Source: a virus. Taken from it: 56,110 bases of DNA. The position numbers were made by a program, and so were the translations under genes. Location: positions 1-56,110 of IMG/VR virus record IMGVR_UViG_3300047319_000574; one strand, 5' to 3'. Positions 7,035 through 16,676 of the stretch are shown here, piece after piece. The notes under the pieces are model-generated. The model ran no database searches, was not told the origin of the DNA, and saw nothing but the letters and a program-made list of their open reading frames with translations. Numbering within the stretch: position 1 is the first letter of the stretch; every line of letters starts with the position of its first letter.

Positions 7035-9359
7035 ATGCCCCGCATCCCGCTCCTCGGTGGTGCCTATCAGTCGCGGGCGATCATCGCGTCGTCGCAGCGC
7101 TGCATCAATCTCTACCCCGAGAAAAATGAAGACGAGCAGGCTCCGGCTCCCGTCACGCATTTCCCGACGCCGGGGCTGGTGCGCAAGGGCACGCCGCCGG
7201 TCGAGGGGACTGGGCGGTGCTCCTACAGGGCATCGAACGGCGAACTGTTCTGCGTCGTCGCCGGCAACGTCTACTTCGTCAACCAGTTTTTCGCCTACAC
7301 CCTGCTCGGCACCATCCCGTCGCTCGACACGCCGGTGATCATGGCCGACAACGGCCTCGCCGTCGTGCTCACCGACGGCACCCCGACCAGCTACGCGATC
7401 AACATCCAGCCCCAGTCGCCGGCGCTCAGCCCGCCGGCGCAGCCGATGCATTCGTTCGGGGTGATTGCCGACCCGACCTTCATCGCCAACGCCTCCTCCG
7501 GGGTCAGCCATGTCGGCTACACCGACACGTTTTTTGTCTTCAATTCGAGCGGCCAGAATTACTGGTTCATTTCGCTCAGCCTCGTCACCTACGGGAACCT
7601 GCGCAAGATCGATACCTACGCCACCGCACCCATGTGGTGGGCCTTCGATCCGCAGGACTACGTCAGCAAGATCGGCTCGGCCGACCCGGTCGCCGGCCTT
7701 GCCTGCATGCACCGCAATCTCTGGATCCTCGGCACACTGACCGGAGAGGCTTGGTACAATTCCGGTTCAGCGGACTTCACCTTCTCGGCCCTGCCCGGCG
7801 TCTACAGCGAGCGCGGCTGCATCGCGCCCTACTCGATCGCCACCGAGGACAACAGCGTCTACTGGCTGTCACGATCGCGCCAGGGCAAGTGCATCGCCCT
7901 GCGCTGGGACGCCAGCTTCCAGATCGAGGAGATTTCGCAGCCTGGCATCGACGCCATCTTCGGATCCTTCGTCACATGCGACGACGCGATCGGCGGCTGT
8001 TACCAGCTTTTCGGGCACACCTACTACATCGTCACCTTCCCGACGGAAGGCCGATCGTTCGCCGTCGAGACGAAGTCCAAGCAGTGGCACGAGCTGGCCT
8101 GGACGGGCCTCGACGGCCTGGAGCGGCATCGCTCGCAGGGCTGGTGCCACGCCTACGACATGACGTTGACCATCGACCGCGAGAACGGTCGGCTGTACCA
8201 GCTCGACCCGCACACCTTCACCGACGACGGCGGTCCGATCACGCGGCTCCGGACCATCCCGCACATCCTCAACGAGGGGAAGCGGGTGCGCATCGATCGG
8301 GTGATCGCCGACACCCAGGGCGGCACCCTCGGCGGCGCCGTGCCGGGGCCCTACTCGAAATCGATCCAGCAGATCATCGCCGACCTCGCGCTGCCGACAC
8401 CGAAGCTCCTCCTGGAGGCCGGCTCGCTGGCGTCGTGGCCCGGCTCCGGCCAGAAGTGGATCGACGAGTCGGGCAATGGCTACGATTTCTTCCTTGGCAC
8501 TGATGGGACTGTCGCGAGCGCCGATCCGGTCTTCAACGGGGTGCCGGGCGGCATTTCGCTGAGTGAGCACTGGGCCCTGAGCGGGTTCCAATACTTCACC
8601 TATGACGCCGTCAGCGAGCCGTGGATGAACGCCATTCACCGGGACAACGCCAAGGCTTCAGGAGTATTTCTGTTTTATTATCCTGCACCAAGTCCCACGT
8701 TCTCCTGTTTTCTGTATGGTAATTTTCTAAATACCCTGACCAATATTGGGTCTGAGTTTGTTGTGTACAACAACAGTCTGGTGTTTGCCGTCGGCAATGG
8801 CAGCGGCACGTATTCTTACAACCAGCCGGCCGCAGCCACCCTCGGGGCGGGGTGGCACGTTGGTGCATTCAGCATCGACGAGGCGGCCGGTACGTTGACC
8901 ATCATGACCGATGGCGTTGTGGAGGTTTTTGCGGGGGCGATTTACGCCGCGCCGTCTGCCGCGGCTGCGAGCTTCCCGCTGCAAATAGGAGCCGAAGGTG
9001 GCACGACCGGCAGCTTGCTTCCGATCGGTTTCAATCTGCGTTCGGTGGTCATGTGGCAGGGCGTGGCCCTGACGGCAGCACAGCTTGTCGCGTTCAACAA
9101 TGCCGTCGTCGCCAATGACCTTTTGCCCAGCCCGCGCTTCGCGACGCCGCAGATCTTCCTGCGCGTTAGCTACGATCGCGGCGGCACCTTCCAGGACGCC
9201 CTGCCGGCGTCGATGGGCAACGAGGGCGAATACGGCGAGCTGCCCTGGTGGCCGAACCTCGGCATGGGCCGCGACGTCGTGTTCGAGCTGAGCTGGAGCG
9301 CGCCGATCGACACCGCGCTGAACGGCATCTTCCTGGAGGCCACGCCGGTGGGCACCTGA
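7035..9359 (+). CDS. P22 gp10-like tail hub with lectin-like insertion
   Basis: 774 residues against ~470 for P22 gp10. N-terminus PRIPLLGGAYQSRAIIASSQRCINLYPEKNED and the propeller-like body (VYWLSRSRQGKCIALRW, KQWHELAWTGLDGLERHRSQGWCHAY) fit the gp10 family that plugs the portal-tail tube. Residues ~456-700 are an insertion resembling a concanavalin/LamG-type sandwich: AGSLASWPGSGQKWIDESGNG at its start, GAGWHVGAFSIDEAAGTLTI later, and VVMWQGVALTAAQLVAFNNA at its end. After it the hub resumes (PQIFLRVSYDRGG). The inserted part includes an AT-rich stretch (8655-8830) unlike the flanks. It probably adds sugar-binding capacity to the tail. Confidence 0.87.
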   Translation: MPRIPLLGGAYQSRAIIASSQRCINLYPEKNEDEQAPAPVTHFPTPGLVRKGTPPVEGTGRCSYRASNGELFCVVAGNVYFVNQFFAYTLLGTIPSLDTPVIMADNGLAVVLTDGTPTSYAINIQPQSPALSPPAQPMHSFGVIADPTFIANASSGVSHVGYTDTFFVFNSSGQNYWFISLSLVTYGNLRKIDTYATAPMWWAFDPQDYVSKIGSADPVAGLACMHRNLWILGTLTGEAWYNSGSADFTFSALPGVYSERGCIAPYSIATEDNSVYWLSRSRQGKCIALRWDASFQIEEISQPGIDAIFGSFVTCDDAIGGCYQLFGHTYYIVTFPTEGRSFAVETKSKQWHELAWTGLDGLERHRSQGWCHAYDMTLTIDRENGRLYQLDPHTFTDDGGPITRLRTIPHILNEGKRVRIDRVIADTQGGTLGGAVPGPYSKSIQQIIADLALPTPKLLLEAGSLASWPGSGQKWIDESGNGYDFFLGTDGTVASADPVFNGVPGGISLSEHWALSGFQYFTYDAVSEPWMNAIHRDNAKASGVFLFYYPAPSPTFSCFLYGNFLNTLTNIGSEFVVYNNSLVFAVGNGSGTYSYNQPAAATLGAGWHVGAFSIDEAAGTLTIMTDGVVEVFAGAIYAAPSAAAASFPLQIGAEGGTTGSLLPIGFNLRSVVMWQGVALTAAQLVAFNNAVVANDLLPSPRFATPQIFLRVSYDRGGTFQDALPASMGNEGEYGELPWWPNLGMGRDVVFELSWSAPIDTALNGIFLEATPVGT

Positions 9360-9712
9360 TGGTACAGAAGCCTCCCGTCTCGCTCCCCTCGCAAGTTCTG
9401 CCGCTCGTCGACGAGGATGGCCGCGCCACCGAGGGCTGGTACGGATTCTTCGTCAACCTGACCTCGGCCGCGACGCCGCTCGTGCAGATCACGGTCGGGG
9501 TTAGTCCCTTCATCTTCACCGCGTCGCACGCCGGTTTCGGGCTGATCATCGGCGGCGTCGTCTCTTCGGTGGGGCTGAAGCGGCGGCGTGTTACTATCCC
9601 GGCTGTCGGCCCCGTCGCTGGGTTTTTCCCGGTGTCCCAGAACGATCAGCTGATCATCACGTACACGGGGCTGCCGGTGCTGTGGTTCGTCCCCAACGGC
9701 AACCCGTCATAG
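9359..9712 (+). CDS. Small beta-rich tail-associated protein
   Basis: 117 residues; the ATG shares one base with the stop of the hub gene. Short N-terminal linker (LPLVDEDGRATEGWYGFFVNL) then a beta-sheet domain: ITVGVSPFIFTASHAGFGLII, VGLKRRRVTIPAVG, FFPVSQNDQLIITYTGLP. I recall this arrangement as a frequent small protein after the tail hub in podoviruses; the role is probably structural (collar or fibre base). Confidence 0.75.
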   Translation: MVQKPPVSLPSQVLPLVDEDGRATEGWYGFFVNLTSAATPLVQITVGVSPFIFTASHAGFGLIIGGVVSSVGLKRRRVTIPAVGPVAGFFPVSQNDQLIITYTGLPVLWFVPNGNPS

Positions 9713-9721
9713 GAGGCCGGC

Positions 9722-10807
9722 ATGCCCACTTGGCTCATCCCGCTCCTCGCCTCCGTGGCACCTGCCGCCATCAGCGCCATCACGCAGATCTTCGAAACGA
9801 AGAAGGCGGCCGACACGCAGTCGAGCGCGGCGGCCGACGCCACCTCCGCCGAGCTTGGCATGTTCGCGACCGGGCAGGCTGCCCTACAGCCCTACATCTC
9901 GGGCGGTGCCAAAGACCTAGGCCTCCTGACCGGCACGCCAGGACACCCTGCGGTGCCGGCGCACTGGGCAACGGCATCGGGCAAGGACGTCGTGCGTGGC
10001 GCCAATTGGCATCCGACGCCGGCCGTCCAGGCGACCTGGAAAAACCCGCAGGGCCAGACCGTCCAGATGGCGCCGGCCTGGAAGCCGGGGGCGGCGCAGA
10101 AGGGGTGGGTGTTACAGTCGCCCGGCGCGGCGGCCGGTCATGCCACCCCGTCGAAGTGGGTCGGACCCGGTGGCGCGATCGTCAACAAGCCGTGGAACTG
10201 GAAGCCGCCAGCCGGTCAGGCTCAGCACTGGACGCTGAAGACGCCCGGTCAGCAGCCCACCGTCGGGTGGACCCAGAAGAGCAAGGGGTCGGCGGCCACC
10301 GCAGGCACGGCCGGCGCGCTGCAAGACACCTTCATGAAGCCGATCGTCATGGATCAGGCGGCGCTGGAGCAGACACCGGGTTACCAGTTCCAGCTCGCCC
10401 AGGGCCTCAAGTCGGGTGTCAACGCGCTGACGGCGCGCGGCCTCGGCCCGACCTCCGGCGCAGCCGTTAAGGGCGCCGAGACTTACGCCGAAGGCCTCGC
10501 CTCGGAGAACTACCAGCAGCAGTTCTCCAACGCGCTCGCCAACAAGAACATGGAATGGACCGCGCTCTACGGCGCCGGCCAGCTCGGCGAGAGCGCGGGG
10601 GCCCACGTCGCTCAGCAGGCGGCCACGACGGGGGCGAACGTCGCCTCGAATATCGTCGGATCGGGAGCGGTCCAGGCCGGCGCCGACATTGCGACAGCGA
10701 ACGCGGTCACCGGGATCACCAACACACTGTCGCTGCAACAGCTGGCAGCGAACCAGAGGGCGCTCGCCCAGATCAGCCCGCCCGCCACCCCAGCACCTAC
10801 GGGATAG
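9722..10807 (+). CDS. Putative ejection / internal virion protein
   Basis: 361 residues. A hydrophobic N-terminal helix (WLIPLLASVAPAAISAIT) is followed by Ala-rich sequence, a Trp/Lys/Pro-rich repeat-like middle (residues ~95-200, e.g. WKNPQGQT, WKPGAA, WNWKPPAG, KWVGPGG) and a helical C-terminus with TPGYQFQLAQGLKSGVNALT, then RGLGPTSGAAVKG. That C-terminal pattern resembles small podoviral DNA-ejection proteins (P22 gp7/gp20-like position). The Trp-rich middle is unusual. Family assignment is by pattern and position. Confidence 0.7.
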   Translation: MPTWLIPLLASVAPAAISAITQIFETKKAADTQSSAAADATSAELGMFATGQAALQPYISGGAKDLGLLTGTPGHPAVPAHWATASGKDVVRGANWHPTPAVQATWKNPQGQTVQMAPAWKPGAAQKGWVLQSPGAAAGHATPSKWVGPGGAIVNKPWNWKPPAGQAQHWTLKTPGQQPTVGWTQKSKGSAATAGTAGALQDTFMKPIVMDQAALEQTPGYQFQLAQGLKSGVNALTARGLGPTSGAAVKGAETYAEGLASENYQQQFSNALANKNMEWTALYGAGQLGESAGAHVAQQAATTGANVASNIVGSGAVQAGADIATANAVTGITNTLSLQQLAANQRALAQISPPATPAPTG

Positions 10808-10813
10808 CCGCTC

Positions 10814-12304
10814 ATGGCCGACCCCCTCGCCCTCATGCAGCCGTACCTCCACCTGGATCAGCCTGATCCCCTGGGGACGGCCACCAAAGCGCAGAACACG
10901 CTCATCCAGGGCCAGACGATCGAGTCGAACAACCGCACCCTGGAGGGCCAGCGGGCGGCCGGTGTCGCCGTCCAGCAGGCGACCGGCCCCGATGGCACGC
11001 TCGATCCGGAGGCCATGTACGGCTACATCAGGGACAACGTGCCGCCGGAGTTCCAGCCCGCCGCGATGGCAGCGGCCCAGGCTGCCGAGGCACAGGCGAT
11101 CACCAACCGATCCGCGTCTGCCAAGATGCAGCAGGAATCGATCGGCTACGCCGGACAGATGGGTGGAGCCTTCCTTGCGTCTCACCCTGGCGGCGTCAGT
11201 CCAAAGGATGCGAGCAACTACGTCAGCGACCTCCTTGCCAATAAGTCGATCCAGAAGGTGACCGGTATCGCACTCAGTCGCCTCCTGGCGCACGCTGCTG
11301 ACGACAATGAGCGCCGTACGATCATCGCCCAGCAATTCATCAGCAGCCTCGGCCCGGCCGGGCAGGCGGTGCAGGTGCCGGTGACGATGAAGGACGGCAC
11401 GCCGGGCTTTGTGACCGCCGGCGGCATCGTCTCGGCCGAGCTGGCGCCGCCCAAGCCCAAGCCGCTGCCGCTGCCCTCACCAGCCGGGGCGCCTCCGGCT
11501 CCTGACGACGCAGGGGCGGCCGCCGCCGAGCCCGATGCCGTTGGTGGCAGCGCGGTGGTATCGGCGGGGCAGAGCGCTGCGCAGGCGACCGTCGCGGAGG
11601 GGGCTGCCAAGGTCGACGCGGCTCAGCGCGACGCGGATCTCATAGCCGCCAACAAGGCGCCGCAAGACGAGGCCGACCTCAAGAACATGTTGACCGAGGC
11701 GGCGCGCATCAGGCTAGGACCGTTCACCGGGGATCTGGCGCACTTCAAGGCCGCGCTGAACCAGATCATCCCCGGCGCCGGCGCGGACATCGAGGGGACT
11801 TCCACGGCCGAGGTTCTCATGAAGACGGCGGCGGCTTTCGCGCGCCGCCAGGGCGCCGGCGGGACCGACATGGATCGCGGGCAGGCGCTGATCTCCAACC
11901 CCAACCCGCAACTGTCCAACCTCGGCATGAACCTGATCATCCACCAGCTCCTGGGCAACGTCGAGGCGGCCAAGATCAAAGGCCAGGAGGTCCGCAAATA
12001 CGCGGCCGGGTCGAAGGCGCTGAACGACTTCTATGGCCTGTGGAGCACCATCAACCCGCAGGTCTGGCAATACGTTTCGGTGCCGGCCGACGAGCGCGCC
12101 CAGCTGCTCGGGGCCGCGTGGAACAAGAAGACCCAGCGCTGGGATCCTGTTCCCGACCCGCTGACGGGGGAGGTCAAGCCGCTGACCGAGGACGACATGA
12201 CTCGGTTGAACGATTTTGCCGAGGACATGAAGGTGGCTAAGGGGCACGGGTGGCTGAAGGGCATCACGCCGAATCCCAAGCTGATACCGGAGCCCACGCC
12301 ATGA
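10814..12304 (+). CDS. Putative internal virion / ejection protein
   Basis: 496 residues. Helical Gln/Ala-rich N-terminal half (residues 1-190), a Pro/Ala linker (residues 213-245), and a helical C-terminal half from AQRDADLIAANKAPQDEADL to GHGWLKGITPNPKL. No catalytic motif and no signal peptide. The C-terminal half resembles uncharacterised segments I have seen in phage ejection-type proteins. The next gene starts in an ATGA overlap. Confidence 0.7.
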   Translation: MADPLALMQPYLHLDQPDPLGTATKAQNTLIQGQTIESNNRTLEGQRAAGVAVQQATGPDGTLDPEAMYGYIRDNVPPEFQPAAMAAAQAAEAQAITNRSASAKMQQESIGYAGQMGGAFLASHPGGVSPKDASNYVSDLLANKSIQKVTGIALSRLLAHAADDNERRTIIAQQFISSLGPAGQAVQVPVTMKDGTPGFVTAGGIVSAELAPPKPKPLPLPSPAGAPPAPDDAGAAAAEPDAVGGSAVVSAGQSAAQATVAEGAAKVDAAQRDADLIAANKAPQDEADLKNMLTEAARIRLGPFTGDLAHFKAALNQIIPGAGADIEGTSTAEVLMKTAAAFARRQGAGGTDMDRGQALISNPNPQLSNLGMNLIIHQLLGNVEAAKIKGQEVRKYAAGSKALNDFYGLWSTINPQVWQYVSVPADERAQLLGAAWNKKTQRWDPVPDPLTGEVKPLTEDDMTRLNDFAEDMKVAKGHGWLKGITPNPKLIPEPTP

Positions 12305-12864
12305 TGCCGAACGCCCTCCTGGATCAATCGCAGCCCCTGCCAGACGCCCAGGCGCCCGACCCCTCCCAGGCGCCGCCTGATCCGTCCCAGGCCGCTCCTG
12401 ACCCCTCCCAGGCCCCGCCCTCCCAGGCCGCAGCGACGGACACCGGAGAGCCGGGGACCGATCCGTCGGCGCCAACGCTCGCCAGCGCGGGGATCGACCC
12501 GGAGAAGATCAAGGACGCGATCCACAAGGTCACGGTCGTGGACGCCAAGCTGTCGAAGATCCTCGACACCTCGACAGGAGGGAAGGTCAACCGTGGCGAT
12601 GTGGTCGATGCGGTGATTCAAATCGTCGCCGAGGGCATCATGAGCCCACAAACGGCGGCGGGCTTTCTGGCCGATATCCCGGAAGATCCGAGTGACATCC
12701 GTGAGTGGGTCCAGAAGCACGTCACGGAAGCACAGACGGGTCTGGCGCAGCTGGTGTACGCGATACACGGGTCGGCTGGCGATCAGGAACAGGCGCAGGC
12801 TGGCGATCAGCAGCCGCCGGATGACCAAAGCCAGGGCGATCAGGGCCAGCCGCAGGCGGCATAG
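12301..12864 (+). CDS. Hypothetical protein with DPSQAPP repeats
   Basis: 187 residues, start fixed by ATGA overlap. Residues 13-45 hold tandem DPSQAPP / DPSQAAP units, probably a flexible arm. Residues 63-150 are helical (IDPEKIKDAIHKVTVVDAKL...), and the C-terminus is Gln/Asp/Pro-rich. Low-complexity arms are common in proteins packaged and ejected with DNA. No known family. Confidence 0.75.
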   Translation: MMPNALLDQSQPLPDAQAPDPSQAPPDPSQAAPDPSQAPPSQAAATDTGEPGTDPSAPTLASAGIDPEKIKDAIHKVTVVDAKLSKILDTSTGGKVNRGDVVDAVIQIVAEGIMSPQTAAGFLADIPEDPSDIREWVQKHVTEAQTGLAQLVYAIHGSAGDQEQAQAGDQQPPDDQSQGDQGQPQAA

Positions 12865-12873
12865 GAGGGCAAG

Positions 12874-15171
12874 ATGCCCAATTTCGAGGCCGACGATACT
12901 GGTGGCGGGTATGCCGCCAATACCAGGGCGACCGTCAGCCCGACGTCGGTGGCCAGCCCTGACTGGAGCGGCGGCAACTCGCTGACCAGGGCGTCGGTGC
13001 CGGCCTCTGCATCCTCGCCGGCCGGCGGTGCGGCTGCGGCGTCGAATGGGCCCCAGAGCAGCGGCGGCTGGTCGTCCACACCTGGGTCGGCCGCCGGTAG
13101 CTCGTCCATCACAGGCTCCGCAGGGCTGGCAGCCGGATCGATCGCGACGCCCGGCAGTCCTGCGGGCTCGATAAGCGGCGGCGGAGAGACGCCGGTGCTC
13201 GGTGGCGGGAGCCTCGGCGACACGCTGGCGCCGTCGCCGCCGGTGCCGCTGCCGGTGCCACGGCCGATAGCCGTCGGGACAGGGGCCAATCCCAACGACG
13301 AGATCGGCCGCGCCTACGTCAAGAACCTCCAGACGATGCTTAACGACCGGGGCGCCAACCTCAAGGTCGACGGCATCTTCGGTCGCCTGACCAAGGGGGC
13401 CCTCGGCGCCTTCAAGCACGCGAACGGCATCCGGAGCTGGGCCGGCATGGCCGACGAGGACACGCTCGCGGCCCTGGCCGGGCTGCCCAAGCAGAACAGG
13501 GCGCCAGGGCCTCCGACGGCCCCGCTGATCCCGCCGCCGGGGCAGCTTCTGGACCCGGCATTGGCTCCGTCGAAGAACCCAGCTGACCTCGGTAACACAG
13601 CCGATCAGGCTGATCTCAGGAAGACGCTGATCCCGCTGGAGCCGGTGAAGCCGCTGCCGGGCGGCGTGGTGCCGCTGCCGGGTGATGCGGCGTTCCTTCA
13701 GCAGCATCCAGAGTTCGCGCCGCTGAGCACCGTGGAAAGGATTGCGAAGGGGGCCGACATCCTGACGCCGGTCGAGGGTGGCTATCTCACCGAGGCCGAG
13801 AGGCTGCGCGGGCAGACAGGGGCGACGCCTCTTCCTCATCCGATAAGCACCCCGAACGCTCTGGTGGCGGCGACGGTGCCCTACGGCCGAGGGGTCGACA
13901 CGATTGGGCTCGTTCCAGGTGGGCTCCCCCAGGGCGCTCCGCCAGCGCCGCAGGAGGCGAAGATCGAGACGGTCAAGCCCGTGGTGCAGCCGGCGCAGCC
14001 CCTCACCGATGCGGAAAGGACGCAGGTGAGTGCGTACAAGGCGAGCCTCGGCAACGATCAGGTGCTTGAAGACGAGGCGATGATCGAGCGGCTCGGCGTC
14101 AAGGATCCCGACACCTTTTATAAGGCGGCAATGGATCGTGATCTTGCGAGCGGGAGGTGGAGGGTGCCTGCCTCTGCCAAGGCTGAGCCGGCCAGCCTAT
14201 CGCCGGAGTCATCCGCTCCAGCTAAAGGAGAGCCGGGGCTTTTCGAGAGAATCCAGCAGGGCTTTTCGAGCGACATGCGCAAGCTCTTCGGCGGCGATGA
14301 GCCGGCAGCAGCGCCTGCCACGCCGGCCAGCCCGAAAGCCGATAGGGCTGTGCCATCGCTCACGACCGAACAGGCCCTGGAGAACAGGGCGTGGTTCGAC
14401 AGCTCTCCCAGCCCGGTCAGGACGCAGATCAGAAGAGCCGTGGACAAAAACGGCACCGATATCCCGACCGAGGTGGAGCGCTACAGGCAGGAACATGGGG
14501 AGAGGGGTGGCGGCAAGCAGTCCTCGCTTGACAGTCGCGCCGCCGGACAGGTGGCCAGCGCTGATGCTGGTTTCGTGCCGGCCGGCTCTACTCTCGACCA
14601 GGAGATCGCGGCCAGGGGTGGTACGCCGACCAAGCCTGGGCCGATGGGGTTCGAGTTCGGGAAGATTCCGCAAGACACTGGCGGAGGCAAGCTCGCAATG
14701 GTCAGCGAAGATCCTGCCCGTCAAGCCGCGATGGAGGCGGCCGATGCCACGCCCCCGTTGACCGAAGAAGAGCTGGCGGCGCAGAATAAGGGCTACGAGC
14801 CGGGCGCGGCGAAGGAGAGCGACATGCGTGCCCTCGTCTCCCTGGCCAAGGTAATCAGTGTCAATCGCGACCGGCTCAATCAGCTGCAACCGCAGGGCTC
14901 GCAGAACGTAGAGGATCGCCGGCAGCGAGACGCTGCGGGCAATCTTCTGCCCGACCCCACGCTCACCAGCGTGGCTGGCGTCTACCGCGAGATTGGCCGG
15001 GACGGGAAGCCGACCGGGAATCTGCTCTCCACCGGGAAATATCTGCCAAATGGCAGCACCTGGGCCCCCTGGGCGTCGCGCGCTGATGCTCTGCAAAACG
15101 GTGGTGGTGTGTACAAGGATCCGGAGGGCCGCTTGCGCCGCGTCGATATAAATCGAGCGATGGCACTCTGA
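12874..15171 (+). CDS. Large virion protein with peptidoglycan-binding domain
   Basis: 765 residues. Residues 1-130 are Ser/Gly/Ala/Pro low complexity. Residues ~145-210 (YVKNLQTMLNDRG..LKVDGIFGRLTKGALGAFKHANGI) match a PG_binding_1 fold: helix, VDGxFGxxTxxAxxxFQ-like core, third helix. The rest alternates Pro-rich linkers with helical blocks and has no visible hydrolase active site. An internal virion protein with a peptidoglycan-binding module would fit transit of the cell wall during ejection. The stop shares a base with the next ATG. Confidence 0.8.
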   Translation: MPNFEADDTGGGYAANTRATVSPTSVASPDWSGGNSLTRASVPASASSPAGGAAAASNGPQSSGGWSSTPGSAAGSSSITGSAGLAAGSIATPGSPAGSISGGGETPVLGGGSLGDTLAPSPPVPLPVPRPIAVGTGANPNDEIGRAYVKNLQTMLNDRGANLKVDGIFGRLTKGALGAFKHANGIRSWAGMADEDTLAALAGLPKQNRAPGPPTAPLIPPPGQLLDPALAPSKNPADLGNTADQADLRKTLIPLEPVKPLPGGVVPLPGDAAFLQQHPEFAPLSTVERIAKGADILTPVEGGYLTEAERLRGQTGATPLPHPISTPNALVAATVPYGRGVDTIGLVPGGLPQGAPPAPQEAKIETVKPVVQPAQPLTDAERTQVSAYKASLGNDQVLEDEAMIERLGVKDPDTFYKAAMDRDLASGRWRVPASAKAEPASLSPESSAPAKGEPGLFERIQQGFSSDMRKLFGGDEPAAAPATPASPKADRAVPSLTTEQALENRAWFDSSPSPVRTQIRRAVDKNGTDIPTEVERYRQEHGERGGGKQSSLDSRAAGQVASADAGFVPAGSTLDQEIAARGGTPTKPGPMGFEFGKIPQDTGGGKLAMVSEDPARQAAMEAADATPPLTEEELAAQNKGYEPGAAKESDMRALVSLAKVISVNRDRLNQLQPQGSQNVEDRRQRDAAGNLLPDPTLTSVAGVYREIGRDGKPTGNLLSTGKYLPNGSTWAPWASRADALQNGGGVYKDPEGRLRRVDINRAMAL

Positions 15172-16676
15172 TGGCTAACGCGCTCGACGACTACGACGTC
15201 ACTCCGCCCGGCGCGGCAGCCCCGCCCCCCGCGCCGGCTGTCGTCGGCGCCCCGGAGCCGGGCAGCAAGGACAACTACCAGCGAGCGCCGACGGCGCCCG
15301 GCGGCGGCCCCAACGCGCTCGACGACTACGACGTGGGGCCCCCGCCATCGTCGCAGCCGTTCGAGGTCAGTCACCCACTCTTCGGACAGGCTCCCGGCGA
15401 TCCTGTCCCAGGCGTGTCTCCGACCTTCTGGCAGCACGCTGTCGAGAACGTCCCGATGGCGGGCGGACCGCTCGGTGATCTCACCCGCACTGCCGGCGGT
15501 CTGAACTCTCCGGAGGAGGTGGCGAGAATCGAGGCAGCGCAGGAGGCCGGCACCAGGGCGCATCCGATCTGGGCCAAGGCCGGCGACATCGTCGGCGGCG
15601 TCGGCGGACTCGCCGCCATGATAGCGGCGGCCCCGGAAGCCTTCGGGGTGAAGGAGACGACGAAGACGGCCGGCGCCGCCCTGGGCGGCACCTCCAACCT
15701 CCTCGTCAAGCGCATCGACGACGAGATCAGGGGCAAGAAGCCTGACCCGACAGAGCTGGGCCTCACCGCCGCCGGCGGCGCGCTCGGCGGAGCCTTCTCC
15801 GCCGCTCTCAACGGAGTGCTCAAGCCCGGCCTGGAGGAGTTGGGCAGGGCGGCGGTCATCGATCACAAGATCAGACTTCCGGCCGGCTTGATGTCGGACA
15901 ATCCGCTGCTGGCGAGGCTGCCCAGCCAGCTCTTGACCGGGCGCAGCGGTGCCCTGGCAGTCAATGACTGGCACAAGGCGATCACGGCGACGATCGGCTC
16001 GGACGCTCCCAGGCTGACCACCGGGGTGCTGGCGAAGGCCAACCAACGTCTCAACGCCGCTGTCCGGAGCCTGCCTCCAGGCGCGACCATCGGACAGCAC
16101 CCCGAACTGATCGAGCAGATGCGCAACGTGCGCGTCCTGGAGAACGTGCTCAAGAAGCATCCCGACGGCATCTTCTCGCCGCAGCAGTTCAGCGAGGCGG
16201 TCCAGGAGGGCGTCGATGCCATTGCCAGGAACCGCAGCGAGACGTTCGCGCTCGATGGTGGCGGAGAGGTTGCCAAACTCGCCAAGATCGGGACCGCCTT
16301 TCTCAAGTCGGAGCCGGCTCCGGGGTGGGACAGGGCCGCCGTGTGGCATGCGGTGAGGCAGGGGCTCACCACGATAGCCCCGGCAGTCGGGCATCATCTC
16401 TACACGCACGGCCTTTCCGTGCCCGACCTGACGACGGCCGGCATCATCACCGGGGCGGTGACCGGGGCCAAGCTTCTCGCTCGTGGCGCCGGCTCGCTCG
16501 CCGCACGCAGCTCGGGGATCACCAAGGCCCTGGTCAGCGAGGCGCCGTCGAGAGCTGCCGCCATAGCCCGGCCGGTCGTGCCGGCGCTCATTCAACAGTC
16601 AGTGCCGCTTGCCGAGAGCTACCTGTCGCCGGCAGGGCCACAGCGGAACTTCATCACCCGAACGAGGCCGCAATGA
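15171..16676 (+). CDS. Putative internal virion protein with NALDDYDV repeats
   Basis: 501 residues. NALDDYDV occurs twice near the start (residues 3-10 and 46-53), each followed by Pro-rich sequence; such short repeated acidic motifs may bind a partner. Residues ~140-165 (AGDIVGGVGGLAAMIAAAPEA) and ~195-215 are hydrophobic Gly/Ala helices that could insert into membranes. The rest is helical. It is the last of the ejection-type block before the fibre gene, and its stop overlaps the fibre ATG. Confidence 0.75.
   Translation: MANALDDYDVTPPGAAAPPPAPAVVGAPEPGSKDNYQRAPTAPGGGPNALDDYDVGPPPSSQPFEVSHPLFGQAPGDPVPGVSPTFWQHAVENVPMAGGPLGDLTRTAGGLNSPEEVARIEAAQEAGTRAHPIWAKAGDIVGGVGGLAAMIAAAPEAFGVKETTKTAGAALGGTSNLLVKRIDDEIRGKKPDPTELGLTAAGGALGGAFSAALNGVLKPGLEELGRAAVIDHKIRLPAGLMSDNPLLARLPSQLLTGRSGALAVNDWHKAITATIGSDAPRLTTGVLAKANQRLNAAVRSLPPGATIGQHPELIEQMRNVRVLENVLKKHPDGIFSPQQFSEAVQEGVDAIARNRSETFALDGGGEVAKLAKIGTAFLKSEPAPGWDRAAVWHAVRQGLTTIAPAVGHHLYTHGLSVPDLTTAGIITGAVTGAKLLARGAGSLAARSSGITKALVSEAPSRAAAIARPVVPALIQQSVPLAESYLSPAGPQRNFITRTRPQ

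Noticed and set aside
12031-13839. 602-codon frame on the minus strand
   Set aside because: Antisense to coupled structural genes; Arg-rich shadow composition and no ribosome site context.
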